Shown here: piece after piece, positions 6,959 through 13,118 of the stretch | Numbering within the stretch: position 1 is the stretch's first letter | Layout: each line of letters opens with the position of its first letter | Origin: an uncultured Eisenbergiella sp. | GTDB lineage: Bacteria; Bacillota; Clostridia; Lachnospirales; Lachnospiraceae | Length of the DNA: 13,118 nt | NCBI GenBank assembly: GCA_948960675.1 | Contig: CARDPF010000063.1 | Location: forward strand, 1-13,118 | Reading direction: 5' to 3' | The notes under the pieces: generated by a model | Told to the model about the DNA's origin: nothing | The model's input: only the letters and a program-made list of their open reading frames with translations | Database searches by the model: none | Translations under genes and position numbers: made by a program

Positions 6959-7041
6959 AAAAATCGACGGATTATCGAAAAGTGACATAAGTGTCATTGA
7001 ATATGACATGTGGAAAAATCGTTTACGGAGCATGTCATTGT
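6959..7041 (+). repeat. Cluster of short direct and inverted repeats
   Basis: AAAAATCG occurs at 6959-6966 and 7014-7021, each followed by ACGGA. TGTCATTG occurs at 6992-6999 and 7033-7040. TGACA-TAAG-TGTCA (6983-6996) is a small palindrome, and ATGACATG (7003-7010) pairs with CATGTCAT (7031-7038) across 20 bases. These adjoin the DnaA boxes and give the region an iteron-like look. Confidence 0.5.
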
Positions 7042-7117
7042 GGATAACTTTGTGGAAATTGGGGATTTCTCGGCTCTTTTTTTCAAATACAGGAAAATTC
7101 CAAAAAGTTATCCACAA
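7009..7117. promoter_or_regulatory. DnaA-box cluster with 23-base inverted repeat
   Basis: Two perfect DnaA boxes (TTATCCACA) lie here in opposite orientation: 7039-7047 on the - strand and 7108-7116 on the + strand. TTTTCCACA (7009-7017, - strand) fits the relaxed consensus TTWTNCACA, and 7051-7059 is a weaker match. The perfect boxes are the ends of an inverted repeat, 7038-7060 against 7095-7117, matching at 21 of 23 positions across a 34-base spacer. The site may bind DnaA as a titration or regulatory locus. No dnaA, dnaN or other origin gene is nearby, so it is not called an origin. Confidence 0.6.
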
Positions 7118-7220
7118 TTTTGAAGGGCATTCGGTTTTCAGTAAAAAAACTCAACCGGTCAATAAAATTATGTCAATCACGGATGAGGTATTGCTGTCTA
7201 ACCTGTATCGGATTTTTGAC

Positions 7221-7248
7221 AACGGGGCAGACCTGTCTGAACTGTTAC
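7221..7248 (+). repeat. Degenerate hairpin repeat, copy 3
   Basis: CTGAACTGTTAC (7237-7248) is identical to the right arm of the hairpins at 1623-1653 and 4968-5002. The left arm is largely decayed (only CAAC and CAGAC remain recognisable), so it cannot form the same stem. It looks like a decayed copy of that element in the intergenic region before the amylase gene. Confidence 0.4.
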
Positions 7249-7288
7249 TTGCCCGTAACGTTTTCCGTGGATTTGTACAAAGAAAGCA

Positions 7289-7317
7289 TAGGCATTTGTG
7301 CAGGGATGTGGTAAAAT
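7289..7317 (+). promoter_or_regulatory. Probable promoter of the GH13 gene
   Basis: An extended -10 element TGG-TAAAAT (7309-7317) follows TAGGCA (7289-7294, 4 of 6 matches to TTGACA) after 17 bases. Transcription should start near 7324, giving a leader of about 54 bases. No convincing CcpA (cre) site was seen. Confidence 0.45.
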
Positions 7318-7377
7318 GGAAAGGCAGCCGCATCTGTGGAGAGGGGGCTGTGATTGATACGATGAGGAGGATTTGTT

Positions 7378-8685
7378 ATGTGGGCTTATGAGAGTGTTTT
7401 TTACCAGATTTATCCGTTGGGATTTTGCGGGGCGCCGTTTGAGAACGACGGTGTGCAAGAGCACCGTATTTTAAAGGTGACAGACTGGATTGGCCATATC
7501 AAAAAACTGGGAGCCAACGCCATTTATTTTTCCCCGCTGTTTGAGTCGGATACCCATGGCTATAATACGAGGGATTACCGCAGGGTGGATTGCCGTCTGG
7601 GAACCAATGAGGATTTTGCAAAGGTTTGCAGAAAGCTTCATGCGGAAGGAATCCGGGTGGTGCTGGACGGGGTGTTTAATCATGTGGGGAGGGGATTTGG
7701 CCCCTTTATGGATGTGGTGAAAAACCGGGAGCATTCCCGGTACTTAAACTGGTTTCATATCAATCTCGGGGGAAACTCCAATTATAACGACGGGCTTTGG
7801 TATGAGGGCTGGGAAGGCAACTACGATCTCGTGAAGTTAAACCTGCAGAATCCGGAAGTGGTGGAATATCTGTTGGAGAGTGTGCGCTATTGGGTGGAGG
7901 CGTTTGACATTGACGGGCTGCGTTTGGATGTGGCGTATTGTCTGGACGAGAATTTTGTGCGCCGCCTGCGCAGCTTTTGCGATAGCCTGAAACCGGATTT
8001 TTTTCTGGTGGGGGAGATGCTGCACGGCGATTACAACCGGCTGATGAACGATGCCATGCTGCATTCGGCCACAAACTATGAATGCTATAAGGGCTTATAT
8101 TCCAGCTTCAACAGCATGAACCTGTTTGAGATTGTACATTCCCTGCTGCGGCAGTTTGGGCCGGAGAATTGGACCCTGTACCGGGGAAAGCATCTTTTGG
8201 CGTTTGTGGATAACCATGATGTGACCAGAATTGCCAGCAATCTGACCAACGAAAAGCATCTGCCCCTGATTTATGCGCTGATGTTTGGGATGCCGGGGAT
8301 TCCGTGTGTGTATTACGGAAGCGAGTGGGGGGCCAAGGCGCATAAGCAGGAAGGGGATCCGGCCCTTCGCGCCTGTTTTGAAGCGCCACAGGAGAATGTG
8401 CTGACGGAATGGATTGCGAAGCTTGCTGCGGCAAAGAAACAGTCGGATGCGTTAAATTACGGTGGGTTTCGCAGTGTGGTGCTGACCAACAGACAGTGCA
8501 TCTTTGAGAGAAAAACGGACAAGGAGCGGGTGCTTGTGGCGATCAACGCAGATGATGTGCCGTATACGGCACATTTTGACGCGGGCTGCGGGCGGGCCGT
8601 GGATCTGATTGAGGGCGGTATGCATGACTTCGGCGGTGGGAGCGAACTGCCCCCCTACAGCGCTTTTTTCTGGCAGTGTGAGTGA
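7378..8685 (+). CDS. GH13 alpha-amylase-family glycoside hydrolase, intracellular
   Basis: A 435-residue enzyme of glycoside hydrolase family 13. The barrel begins at once (ESVFYQIYPLGF), with no signal peptide, so it acts in the cytoplasm. Conserved region I is DGVFNH (97-102). The predicted nucleophile is D184 in GLRLDVA, the acid/base is E213 in VGEMLHG, and the third acid is D281 in FVDNHDVTR. A small C-terminal beta domain ends in SAFFWQ. It should hydrolyse or transfer alpha-glucosidic bonds in maltodextrins or glycogen; whether it is an alpha-amylase, cyclomaltodextrinase or similar cannot be told. At 435 residues it is shorter than secreted amylases. The start is firm: AGGAGG lies 7 bases upstream. 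No other sugar genes adjoin it. Confidence 0.9.
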   Translation: MWAYESVFYQIYPLGFCGAPFENDGVQEHRILKVTDWIGHIKKLGANAIYFSPLFESDTHGYNTRDYRRVDCRLGTNEDFAKVCRKLHAEGIRVVLDGVFNHVGRGFGPFMDVVKNREHSRYLNWFHINLGGNSNYNDGLWYEGWEGNYDLVKLNLQNPEVVEYLLESVRYWVEAFDIDGLRLDVAYCLDENFVRRLRSFCDSLKPDFFLVGEMLHGDYNRLMNDAMLHSATNYECYKGLYSSFNSMNLFEIVHSLLRQFGPENWTLYRGKHLLAFVDNHDVTRIASNLTNEKHLPLIYALMFGMPGIPCVYYGSEWGAKAHKQEGDPALRACFEAPQENVLTEWIAKLAAAKKQSDALNYGGFRSVVLTNRQCIFERKTDKERVLVAINADDVPYTAHFDAGCGRAVDLIEGGMHDFGGGSELPPYSAFFWQCE

Positions 8686-8698
8686 AGCGTAAAGCAGC

Positions 8699-8772
8699 GC
8701 CCATTTTTGCAGGCAATGGGCCGGAGGCAGTCTGGGAGGTGCACGGCATCCCCGGACATCTGGCGGATGCCG
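8699..8772 (+). other. Two tandem small hairpins between GH13 and ABC genes
   Basis: GCCCATT (8699-8705) pairs with AATGGGC (8715-8721), and CGGCATCC (8744-8751) pairs with GGATGCCG (8765-8772). Both fall in the 118-base gap between the amylase and ABC genes. Neither has a T run after it, so termination is uncertain. They may mark partial termination or mRNA processing between the two units. Confidence 0.4.
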
Positions 8773-8803
8773 GGAGTACACTGAAACCGGGAGGGGGAGA
8801 CGG

Positions 8804-10588
8804 ATGGAACAGAAAATGTCTTTGAAAAGGACGGTGCAAAACAATCTGTTTATGCTGCGGCTGGTTCATCAGTCGGCTCCCTGGCTTACGGCGGCCAGTG
8901 TGGCGGAAACCGTTTTCGCCACGCTGGCGGATTTTATTTCCGGTACGCTGCTGCTCCGGTTTGCCCTAAACGGCATCAGCGGGGGGAAATCCTTTGGACA
9001 GGTGGCAGGGACGCTGCTTTTATGGCTGGTTATACGGATTTTATCACAGGGGCTTTTGTCTTTTTACGGACAGTGGGTATATCCGGTCCGGATGATAAGG
9101 GTAAAGCGGGATATTCACACACGGGTATATCAAAAGGCAACTTCGGTTGAACTGGGATGCTATGAAAATCCGGCTTATTATGACACCTTTGCCAAGGCGG
9201 TGGCGGAATGCGCAGGCCGGGCTGAGCAGCTGATACAGGCGGTGAAAGGCCTGGCGTTTTTGGTGGTCAGCTTTTCAACCAATTTTGCCCTGGCAGTCTG
9301 GATTGACCCGGTATTTCTTTTGTTTGCCCTCATTCCCATTTGTACCGTTCCCTTGCAGGCGAGGCGTAATAAGCTGGGGTACGAAAAGGAAATGGCGGTG
9401 CGGGAGGAAAACCGCCGAAAGGACTATGCGAGACGCACGTTTTTTCTGGCGGACTATGCAAAAGAGATGCGCCTGACGGATATGCCCCTCTTGATGACGC
9501 AGCGGTTTCGGGAGTCCGGGAAGAAGGTGGCTTCCATTTTGGCAGGGTTTGGCAGACCGATGGCCCTTTTGGGATATTTGATTTATGAGTGTAACGAACT
9601 TTTGACGGCGCTGGGAGCCACCCTGTATGCGGTCTGGCGTACGCTGGGAGTAGGAAGCATGGGCTATGGGGATTGTATTGTTATTGTCGATGCCATTGAT
9701 AATATTGCATACTCCCTCACGGAATCGGCGGATGCCCTTTTGAAATTTCAGGAAAACGCCCTTTATATCGAGAACCTCAGGAAGTTTCTGGATTATGAAC
9801 CGCAGCTTACAGGCGGGGGGCAAGAACTGCCTAAAGAAGGAGACCTGGTTCTGGAAAATGTATCCTTTCGGTATGAGGGCGCGCACAAAGATGCGCTGCA
9901 TAATGTCTCCATGCGTTTTGGGGCAAAGGAAAAGGTAGCGATTGTGGGGCATAACGGCGCGGGAAAAACGACGCTGGTCAAGCTGCTGCTTCGGCTTTAC
10001 GACGGGGAGGGGCATATCCGGTATGGGGGTGTGGATATCCGGGAGTTTCCCCTTTTGGATTACCGGGATATGTTTGCCTGTGTGATGCAGGATTTTCATG
10101 TGTTTGCATTGTCCGTGGCGGACAATGTGATGTTGCGCCCCTATGCGCCGGACGAGGAACTGGCGGTAGGGGAAGCCCTGCGCAAGGCGGGACTGGCAGG
10201 GGAGGTAGAAGCGTTTCCGGAGGGCATTCATACGCTTATGACAAAAGAGTTTGACGAAAAGGGCGTACAGCTTTCCGGAGGCGGACAGCAAAAGCTGGCC
10301 ATTGCCCACGTCTATTCCAAAAAGAACCGTTTTGTGTTGTTGGACGAACCGTCCAGTGCGCTGGATCCCATTGCGGAATATGAGATGTATGGGCAGATGG
10401 GAAAGGCCTGTCAGGACTGTGGGATGATCTTTATTTCGCACCGTCTTTCCTCCGCAGTCATGGCGGACCGGATTTACCTGATGGAGGACGGAAGGGTGGC
10501 GGAGTGCGGAACCCACCGGGAACTGATGGAAAAGGGCGCAAAATACGCGGAAATGTTTAGAAAGCAGGCACAAAATTATGAAGAATAA
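8804..10588 (+). CDS. ABC exporter half-transporter 1 (permease-ATPase fusion)
   Basis: A 594-residue half-transporter with an N-terminal membrane domain (hydrophobic stretches near 26-52, 63-85, 140-185 and 245-275) and a C-terminal ATPase. ATPase motifs are Walker A GHNGAGKT (382-389), Q-loop VMQDF, signature LSGGGQQK (from 490), Walker B LLDEP (D514, catalytic E515), D-loop SALDP and H-loop H546. The signature has G where Q or E is usual, and AIAHVY replaces the usual AIARAL-type continuation. The start at 8804 follows GGGAGGGGGAG (8789-8799). The last 11 bases overlap the next ABC gene, so the two proteins probably form one heterodimeric exporter. The substrate is not indicated; no peptide, drug-resistance or regulator gene adjoins. 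Confidence 0.9.
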   Translation: MEQKMSLKRTVQNNLFMLRLVHQSAPWLTAASVAETVFATLADFISGTLLLRFALNGISGGKSFGQVAGTLLLWLVIRILSQGLLSFYGQWVYPVRMIRVKRDIHTRVYQKATSVELGCYENPAYYDTFAKAVAECAGRAEQLIQAVKGLAFLVVSFSTNFALAVWIDPVFLLFALIPICTVPLQARRNKLGYEKEMAVREENRRKDYARRTFFLADYAKEMRLTDMPLLMTQRFRESGKKVASILAGFGRPMALLGYLIYECNELLTALGATLYAVWRTLGVGSMGYGDCIVIVDAIDNIAYSLTESADALLKFQENALYIENLRKFLDYEPQLTGGGQELPKEGDLVLENVSFRYEGAHKDALHNVSMRFGAKEKVAIVGHNGAGKTTLVKLLLRLYDGEGHIRYGGVDIREFPLLDYRDMFACVMQDFHVFALSVADNVMLRPYAPDEELAVGEALRKAGLAGEVEAFPEGIHTLMTKEFDEKGVQLSGGGQQKLAIAHVYSKKNRFVLLDEPSSALDPIAEYEMYGQMGKACQDCGMIFISHRLSSAVMADRIYLMEDGRVAECGTHRELMEKGAKYAEMFRKQAQNYEE

Positions 10589-12347
10589 CCTGTGGCTTTT
10601 GAGGCGGATTTGGAAATACGTGCCGGGATATGTGGTCTGGATGGCTACAGAGGGCGTGATCTGGGGAATTAACCATTCCGTTTCCATCCTCTACATGGAA
10701 AAGCTATTTGACGCGCTGGGCATGGGGGCGGATTTTCAAACGGCCGCCTCCATTATTCTGTGGTACGCAGTCTATTTGGCTTTTTTTTATATGTTCCATC
10801 ACTGGTATTGGGAATTGTATAACCCTAAAGTGCGGGAAAAGCTGCATGTGGCGATGCATGGGGAATTGTTTGCGCAGGCGGTTTCCATGGATCTGGCCAA
10901 ATATGACGATCCTGCTTTTTACAATGATTTCGTATGGGCGATGGATCAGGCTTTTCCCCATGCGGTGGGACTGATGGAGGATACGGGAAAATTGATCAAC
11001 CGGGTGGTGGCTTCTTTTACGCTGACCGGCGTTTTGCTTTCTGTGGATACCCAGATGGCGGCCGTGATTTTTACTATAGCGGCGGTGCGCATCGGGCTGG
11101 CACTTTTGGCCAACCGGGTCGTTTTGTCCCGGCAGGAGGCCATAAATCCGTTGGAACGCAAGGAACTTTACTTAAACCGGGTGTTCCAGCTTCCGGATTA
11201 TGCCAAACAACTGCGGGTGTCCCATGTGGCGCAGCTTTTGTTGGGGGAATTTGAAAGAAATGTCCGACAGAAGGGACAAATCATTTCCGGATACGGAAAA
11301 AGGGAGGCGCTGCTTTCCTTTATCCAAAGCGCGGTTGCCGTGGCGGGGGAGAGCGGACTTCTTATTTTGGTACTGTATAAAACCATGGTTACAAAGCAGG
11401 TGGGGCTTGGCAGCTTTGCGGTGGCGGTTTATGCGACCTGGAAGATGGCCTGGCTTTTGCGGGATATGGTGGACCGGCTGATGAAATATCACGAGCACGG
11501 CATTTTTGTGGGAAAAATGATCCGGTTTTTACAATGCCAAAAAAACGTGACGGACGGAACGCTGACGGCCTGTGACCTGGAATCGCTGACTGTGCACAAT
11601 CTGCGGTTTTCCTATGGGAAAGGGGAGGCTTGTGCGCTGGAGTCCGTGAATATGGAGATCAAAAAGGGAGAAAAGATTGCCATTGTGGGGTATAACGGTG
11701 CGGGAAAGACTACGCTGACCAAGCTTTTGATGCGACTGTATGATCCGGATGCGGGAGAGATTTTGTATAACGGTAAAAACATAAAAGAATATACGCTTAA
11801 GAGCCTGCGGAAACGGGTCGCCGCAGTCTTTCAGGATTACCGGATTTTTGCCTGTTCCGTGGCGGAGAATGTGGCGGGCGGGCCGTGTATGGACAGCCAG
11901 TATCCACAGGTGGAAAAGGCTTTGGGGAAAAGCGTCTTTGGGGAATGCCTTATGCAGCTTCCGAAAGGGGTACGAACCTCCCTGACCCGGGAATTTGACC
12001 CGGAAGGGACACAGCTGTCCGGCGGGGAACAGCAAAAGATTGCGATTGCCCGGGCCTTCTTTAAGGATGCAGACCTCATTATTTTGGATGAACCCTCCAG
12101 CGCCCTTGACCCGGACGCGGAGTATGCCCTTAACCAGGCCATAAGCGAATACGCCGACCAAAAGACCGTGATTTTTATTTCCCACCGGCTTTCCACCACC
12201 AGAAACGCCGACCGGATTTATATGTTTGAACAGGGAAGGGTGATTGAGAGCGGCACCCATGAACAACTGTTGGAGGCGGACGGCAAATATGCCCATATGT
12301 TCCGGCTGCAGGCGGAAAAATACAGGGGACAGGCGTCCGGACAGTGA
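10578..12347 (+). CDS. ABC exporter half-transporter 2 (permease-ATPase fusion)
   Basis: A 589-residue half-transporter built like its neighbour. Hydrophobic segments lie near 15-40, 58-80, 138-180 and 248-300. The ATPase has Walker A GYNGAGKT (371-378), Q-loop VFQDY, signature LSGGEQQK (from 480), Walker B ILDEP (D504, E505), SALDP and H536. Both half-transporters keep the catalytic glutamate and switch histidine, so neither ATP site shows the obvious degeneration seen in many heterodimeric exporters. The shared intracellular-loop pattern (YDDPAFYNDF here, YENPAYYDTF in the partner) supports common ancestry. Translation starts inside the previous gene (11-base overlap), with only a weak ribosome site, so coupling is likely. 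Substrate unknown. Confidence 0.9.
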   Translation: MKNNLWLLRRIWKYVPGYVVWMATEGVIWGINHSVSILYMEKLFDALGMGADFQTAASIILWYAVYLAFFYMFHHWYWELYNPKVREKLHVAMHGELFAQAVSMDLAKYDDPAFYNDFVWAMDQAFPHAVGLMEDTGKLINRVVASFTLTGVLLSVDTQMAAVIFTIAAVRIGLALLANRVVLSRQEAINPLERKELYLNRVFQLPDYAKQLRVSHVAQLLLGEFERNVRQKGQIISGYGKREALLSFIQSAVAVAGESGLLILVLYKTMVTKQVGLGSFAVAVYATWKMAWLLRDMVDRLMKYHEHGIFVGKMIRFLQCQKNVTDGTLTACDLESLTVHNLRFSYGKGEACALESVNMEIKKGEKIAIVGYNGAGKTTLTKLLMRLYDPDAGEILYNGKNIKEYTLKSLRKRVAAVFQDYRIFACSVAENVAGGPCMDSQYPQVEKALGKSVFGECLMQLPKGVRTSLTREFDPEGTQLSGGEQQKIAIARAFFKDADLIILDEPSSALDPDAEYALNQAISEYADQKTVIFISHRLSTTRNADRIYMFEQGRVIESGTHEQLLEADGKYAHMFRLQAEKYRGQASGQ

Positions 12348-12356
12348 GGAGGACAA

Positions 12357-12377
12357 GAGGGGGAAAAATCCCCCCTC
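12357..12377. terminator. Bidirectional hairpin between convergent genes
   Basis: GAGGGGG (12357-12363) pairs with CCCCCTC (12371-12377) around an A-rich loop, in the 49-base gap between the second ABC gene and the convergent dehydrogenase gene. A very stable stem at this position suits termination from both sides. Neither strand shows a proper T run after the stem. Confidence 0.5.
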
Positions 12378-12396
12378 CCATCAACAGGATGCCGGT

Positions 12397-13118
12397 TTAG
12401 AAATCCACATCCGTATCGTAATAGCAGCACTTGAGCAGCTTTTCCATTTCCTCCTGGCTGGGCTGGCGGGGATTGGAACCGGTGCAGGCATCCAAAATGG
12501 CGTTGGCCGCGATTTCGGGAAGCCTTTCCAAGAATACTTTTTCCGGGACAAAGCCCTGCTGTGCCGGATAGCTGTCCGCGCCGTAGTGCTGGATGCAGTG
12601 CGGGATGTTTAGGTCGTCGTTCATCTTGCGCAGGTACGAGATCAGAAGCGTTACCTTTTCATCGGCATTGCTGCCGCCAAGATTCATGAAGTCTGCGATT
12701 TCACCGTAGCGTGCTTTTGCCGTCTCGTCCTTGGCATTGAAAGCGATGACCTTGGGAAGGTACATGGCATTGGCTGCGCCGTGGATGATATGTGCGCCGA
12801 AGTCGGCAAAGGCTGCGCCGGTCTTATGCGCCATGGAATGTACGATGCCCAAAAGCGCGTTGGAGAATGCCATGCCTGCGAGACACTGGGCATTGTGCAT
12901 GGAGTCCCTCTTGGCCATATCGCCGTTGTAGGAAGCCACCAGATCCCGCTGGATCATCTTGATGGCGTGCAGGGCGAGGGGATCCGTAAAGTCGCAGTTG
13001 GCTGTGGAGACATAGGCTTCCACGGCGTGGGTCATGGCATCCATGCCGGTGTGGGCCACCAGCTTCTGGGGCATGGTTTCCGCCAAATCAGGATCCACGA
13101 TGGCCACGTCCGGGGTGA
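12397..13118 (-). CDS. Iron-containing alcohol dehydrogenase, C-terminal part (runs off the right edge)
   Basis: About 240 residues of the C-terminal domain of a group III (iron-type) alcohol dehydrogenase. The reading frame stays open to the window end, so the N-terminal NAD(P)-binding part, about 150 residues if stand-alone, lies outside. Metal ligands are visible: D23 and H27 in MDAMTHAVEAY, H90 in IVHSMAH, and H109 in IIHGAANA (numbering from the codon at 13107). The linker between the last two histidine motifs is about 5 residues longer than in FucO-type enzymes. The protein ends CCYYDTDVDF. It would interconvert aldehydes and alcohols in fermentation. It could be a stand-alone enzyme or the C-terminal half of an AdhE; the tail favours stand-alone. 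The GTG at 13107 is not a real start. Confidence 0.9.
   Translation of the reverse strand, partial: TPDVAIVDPDLAETMPQKLVAHTGMDAMTHAVEAYVSTANCDFTDPLALHAIKMIQRDLVASYNGDMAKRDSMHNAQCLAGMAFSNALLGIVHSMAHKTGAAFADFGAHIIHGAANAMYLPKVIAFNAKDETAKARYGEIADFMNLGGSNADEKVTLLISYLRKMNDDLNIPHCIQHYGADSYPAQQGFVPEKVFLERLPEIAANAILDACTGSNPRQPSQEEMEKLLKCCYYDTDVDF

Noticed and set aside
6954..6959. TTGACA as a + strand -35 element
   Set aside because: No acceptable -10 hexamer lies 16-18 bases downstream.
7009..7117. Chromosomal origin (oriC)
   Set aside because: The DnaA boxes are real, but no dnaA, dnaN, recF or rpmH gene flanks them and no clear unwinding element was identified. Only a DnaA-binding cluster is claimed.
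6840..7391. 183-residue open frame on the + strand
   Set aside because: It has no recognisable domain and poor protein-like composition. It runs through the DnaA boxes and repeats, overlaps the firm start of the GH13 gene, and has no good ribosome site.
9275..10687. 470-residue open frame antisense to the first ABC gene
   Set aside because: It is a shadow of the ABC ATPase and permease frame, with no recognisable domain, and it crosses into the next gene.
13105..13107. GTG as the start of the alcohol dehydrogenase
   Set aside because: The residues around it (TPDVAIVDPDL) are an internal family motif and the frame stays open to the window edge, so the gene is incomplete here.

Overview
The window looks like a chromosomal segment of a Gram-positive anaerobe of the Clostridia, most likely Lachnospiraceae. 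This is inferred from G-rich Shine-Dalgarno sites, roughly balanced base composition, the paired radical SAM/DUF4130 genes, a Cas4-like nuclease fused to an XPD-type helicase, and an iron alcohol dehydrogenase ending in a CCYYDTDVDF tail. No mobile element, CRISPR array, rRNA or tRNA was found.

Left part (about 190-4967, + strand): a probable DNA-repair transcription unit. A strong sigma-A-like promoter carries two LexA/DinR-like operators, one inside the promoter and one just downstream of the predicted transcription start. It drives a radical SAM protein with a helix-hairpin-helix motif, its usual DUF4130 partner, and a PD-(D/E)XK nuclease fused to an iron-sulfur XPD/DinG-type helicase. The biochemistry of the radical SAM/DUF4130 pair is not known to me, and the operators suggest it belongs to the DNA-damage response. 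This is the best candidate here for a poorly described system.

Middle part (about 5016-6760, - strand): endonuclease IV (nfo) and a maltose-acetyltransferase-type hexapeptide acetyltransferase share a TGATG stop/start overlap. The nfo promoter is followed by a leader with two related palindromes. A similar hairpin element lies after the radical SAM gene and after the helicase gene.

The 620-base stretch between the nfo promoter and the next gene (about 6760-7377) has no convincing gene. It holds a cluster of DnaA boxes, two of them perfect and forming the arms of a 23-base inverted repeat, along with several short repeats.

Right part: an intracellular GH13 alpha-amylase-family enzyme (7378-8685), then two overlapping ABC exporter half-transporter genes (8804-12347) that probably form a heterodimer. 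Converging on them from the right edge is the C-terminal part of an iron-containing alcohol dehydrogenase (12397-13118, incomplete).
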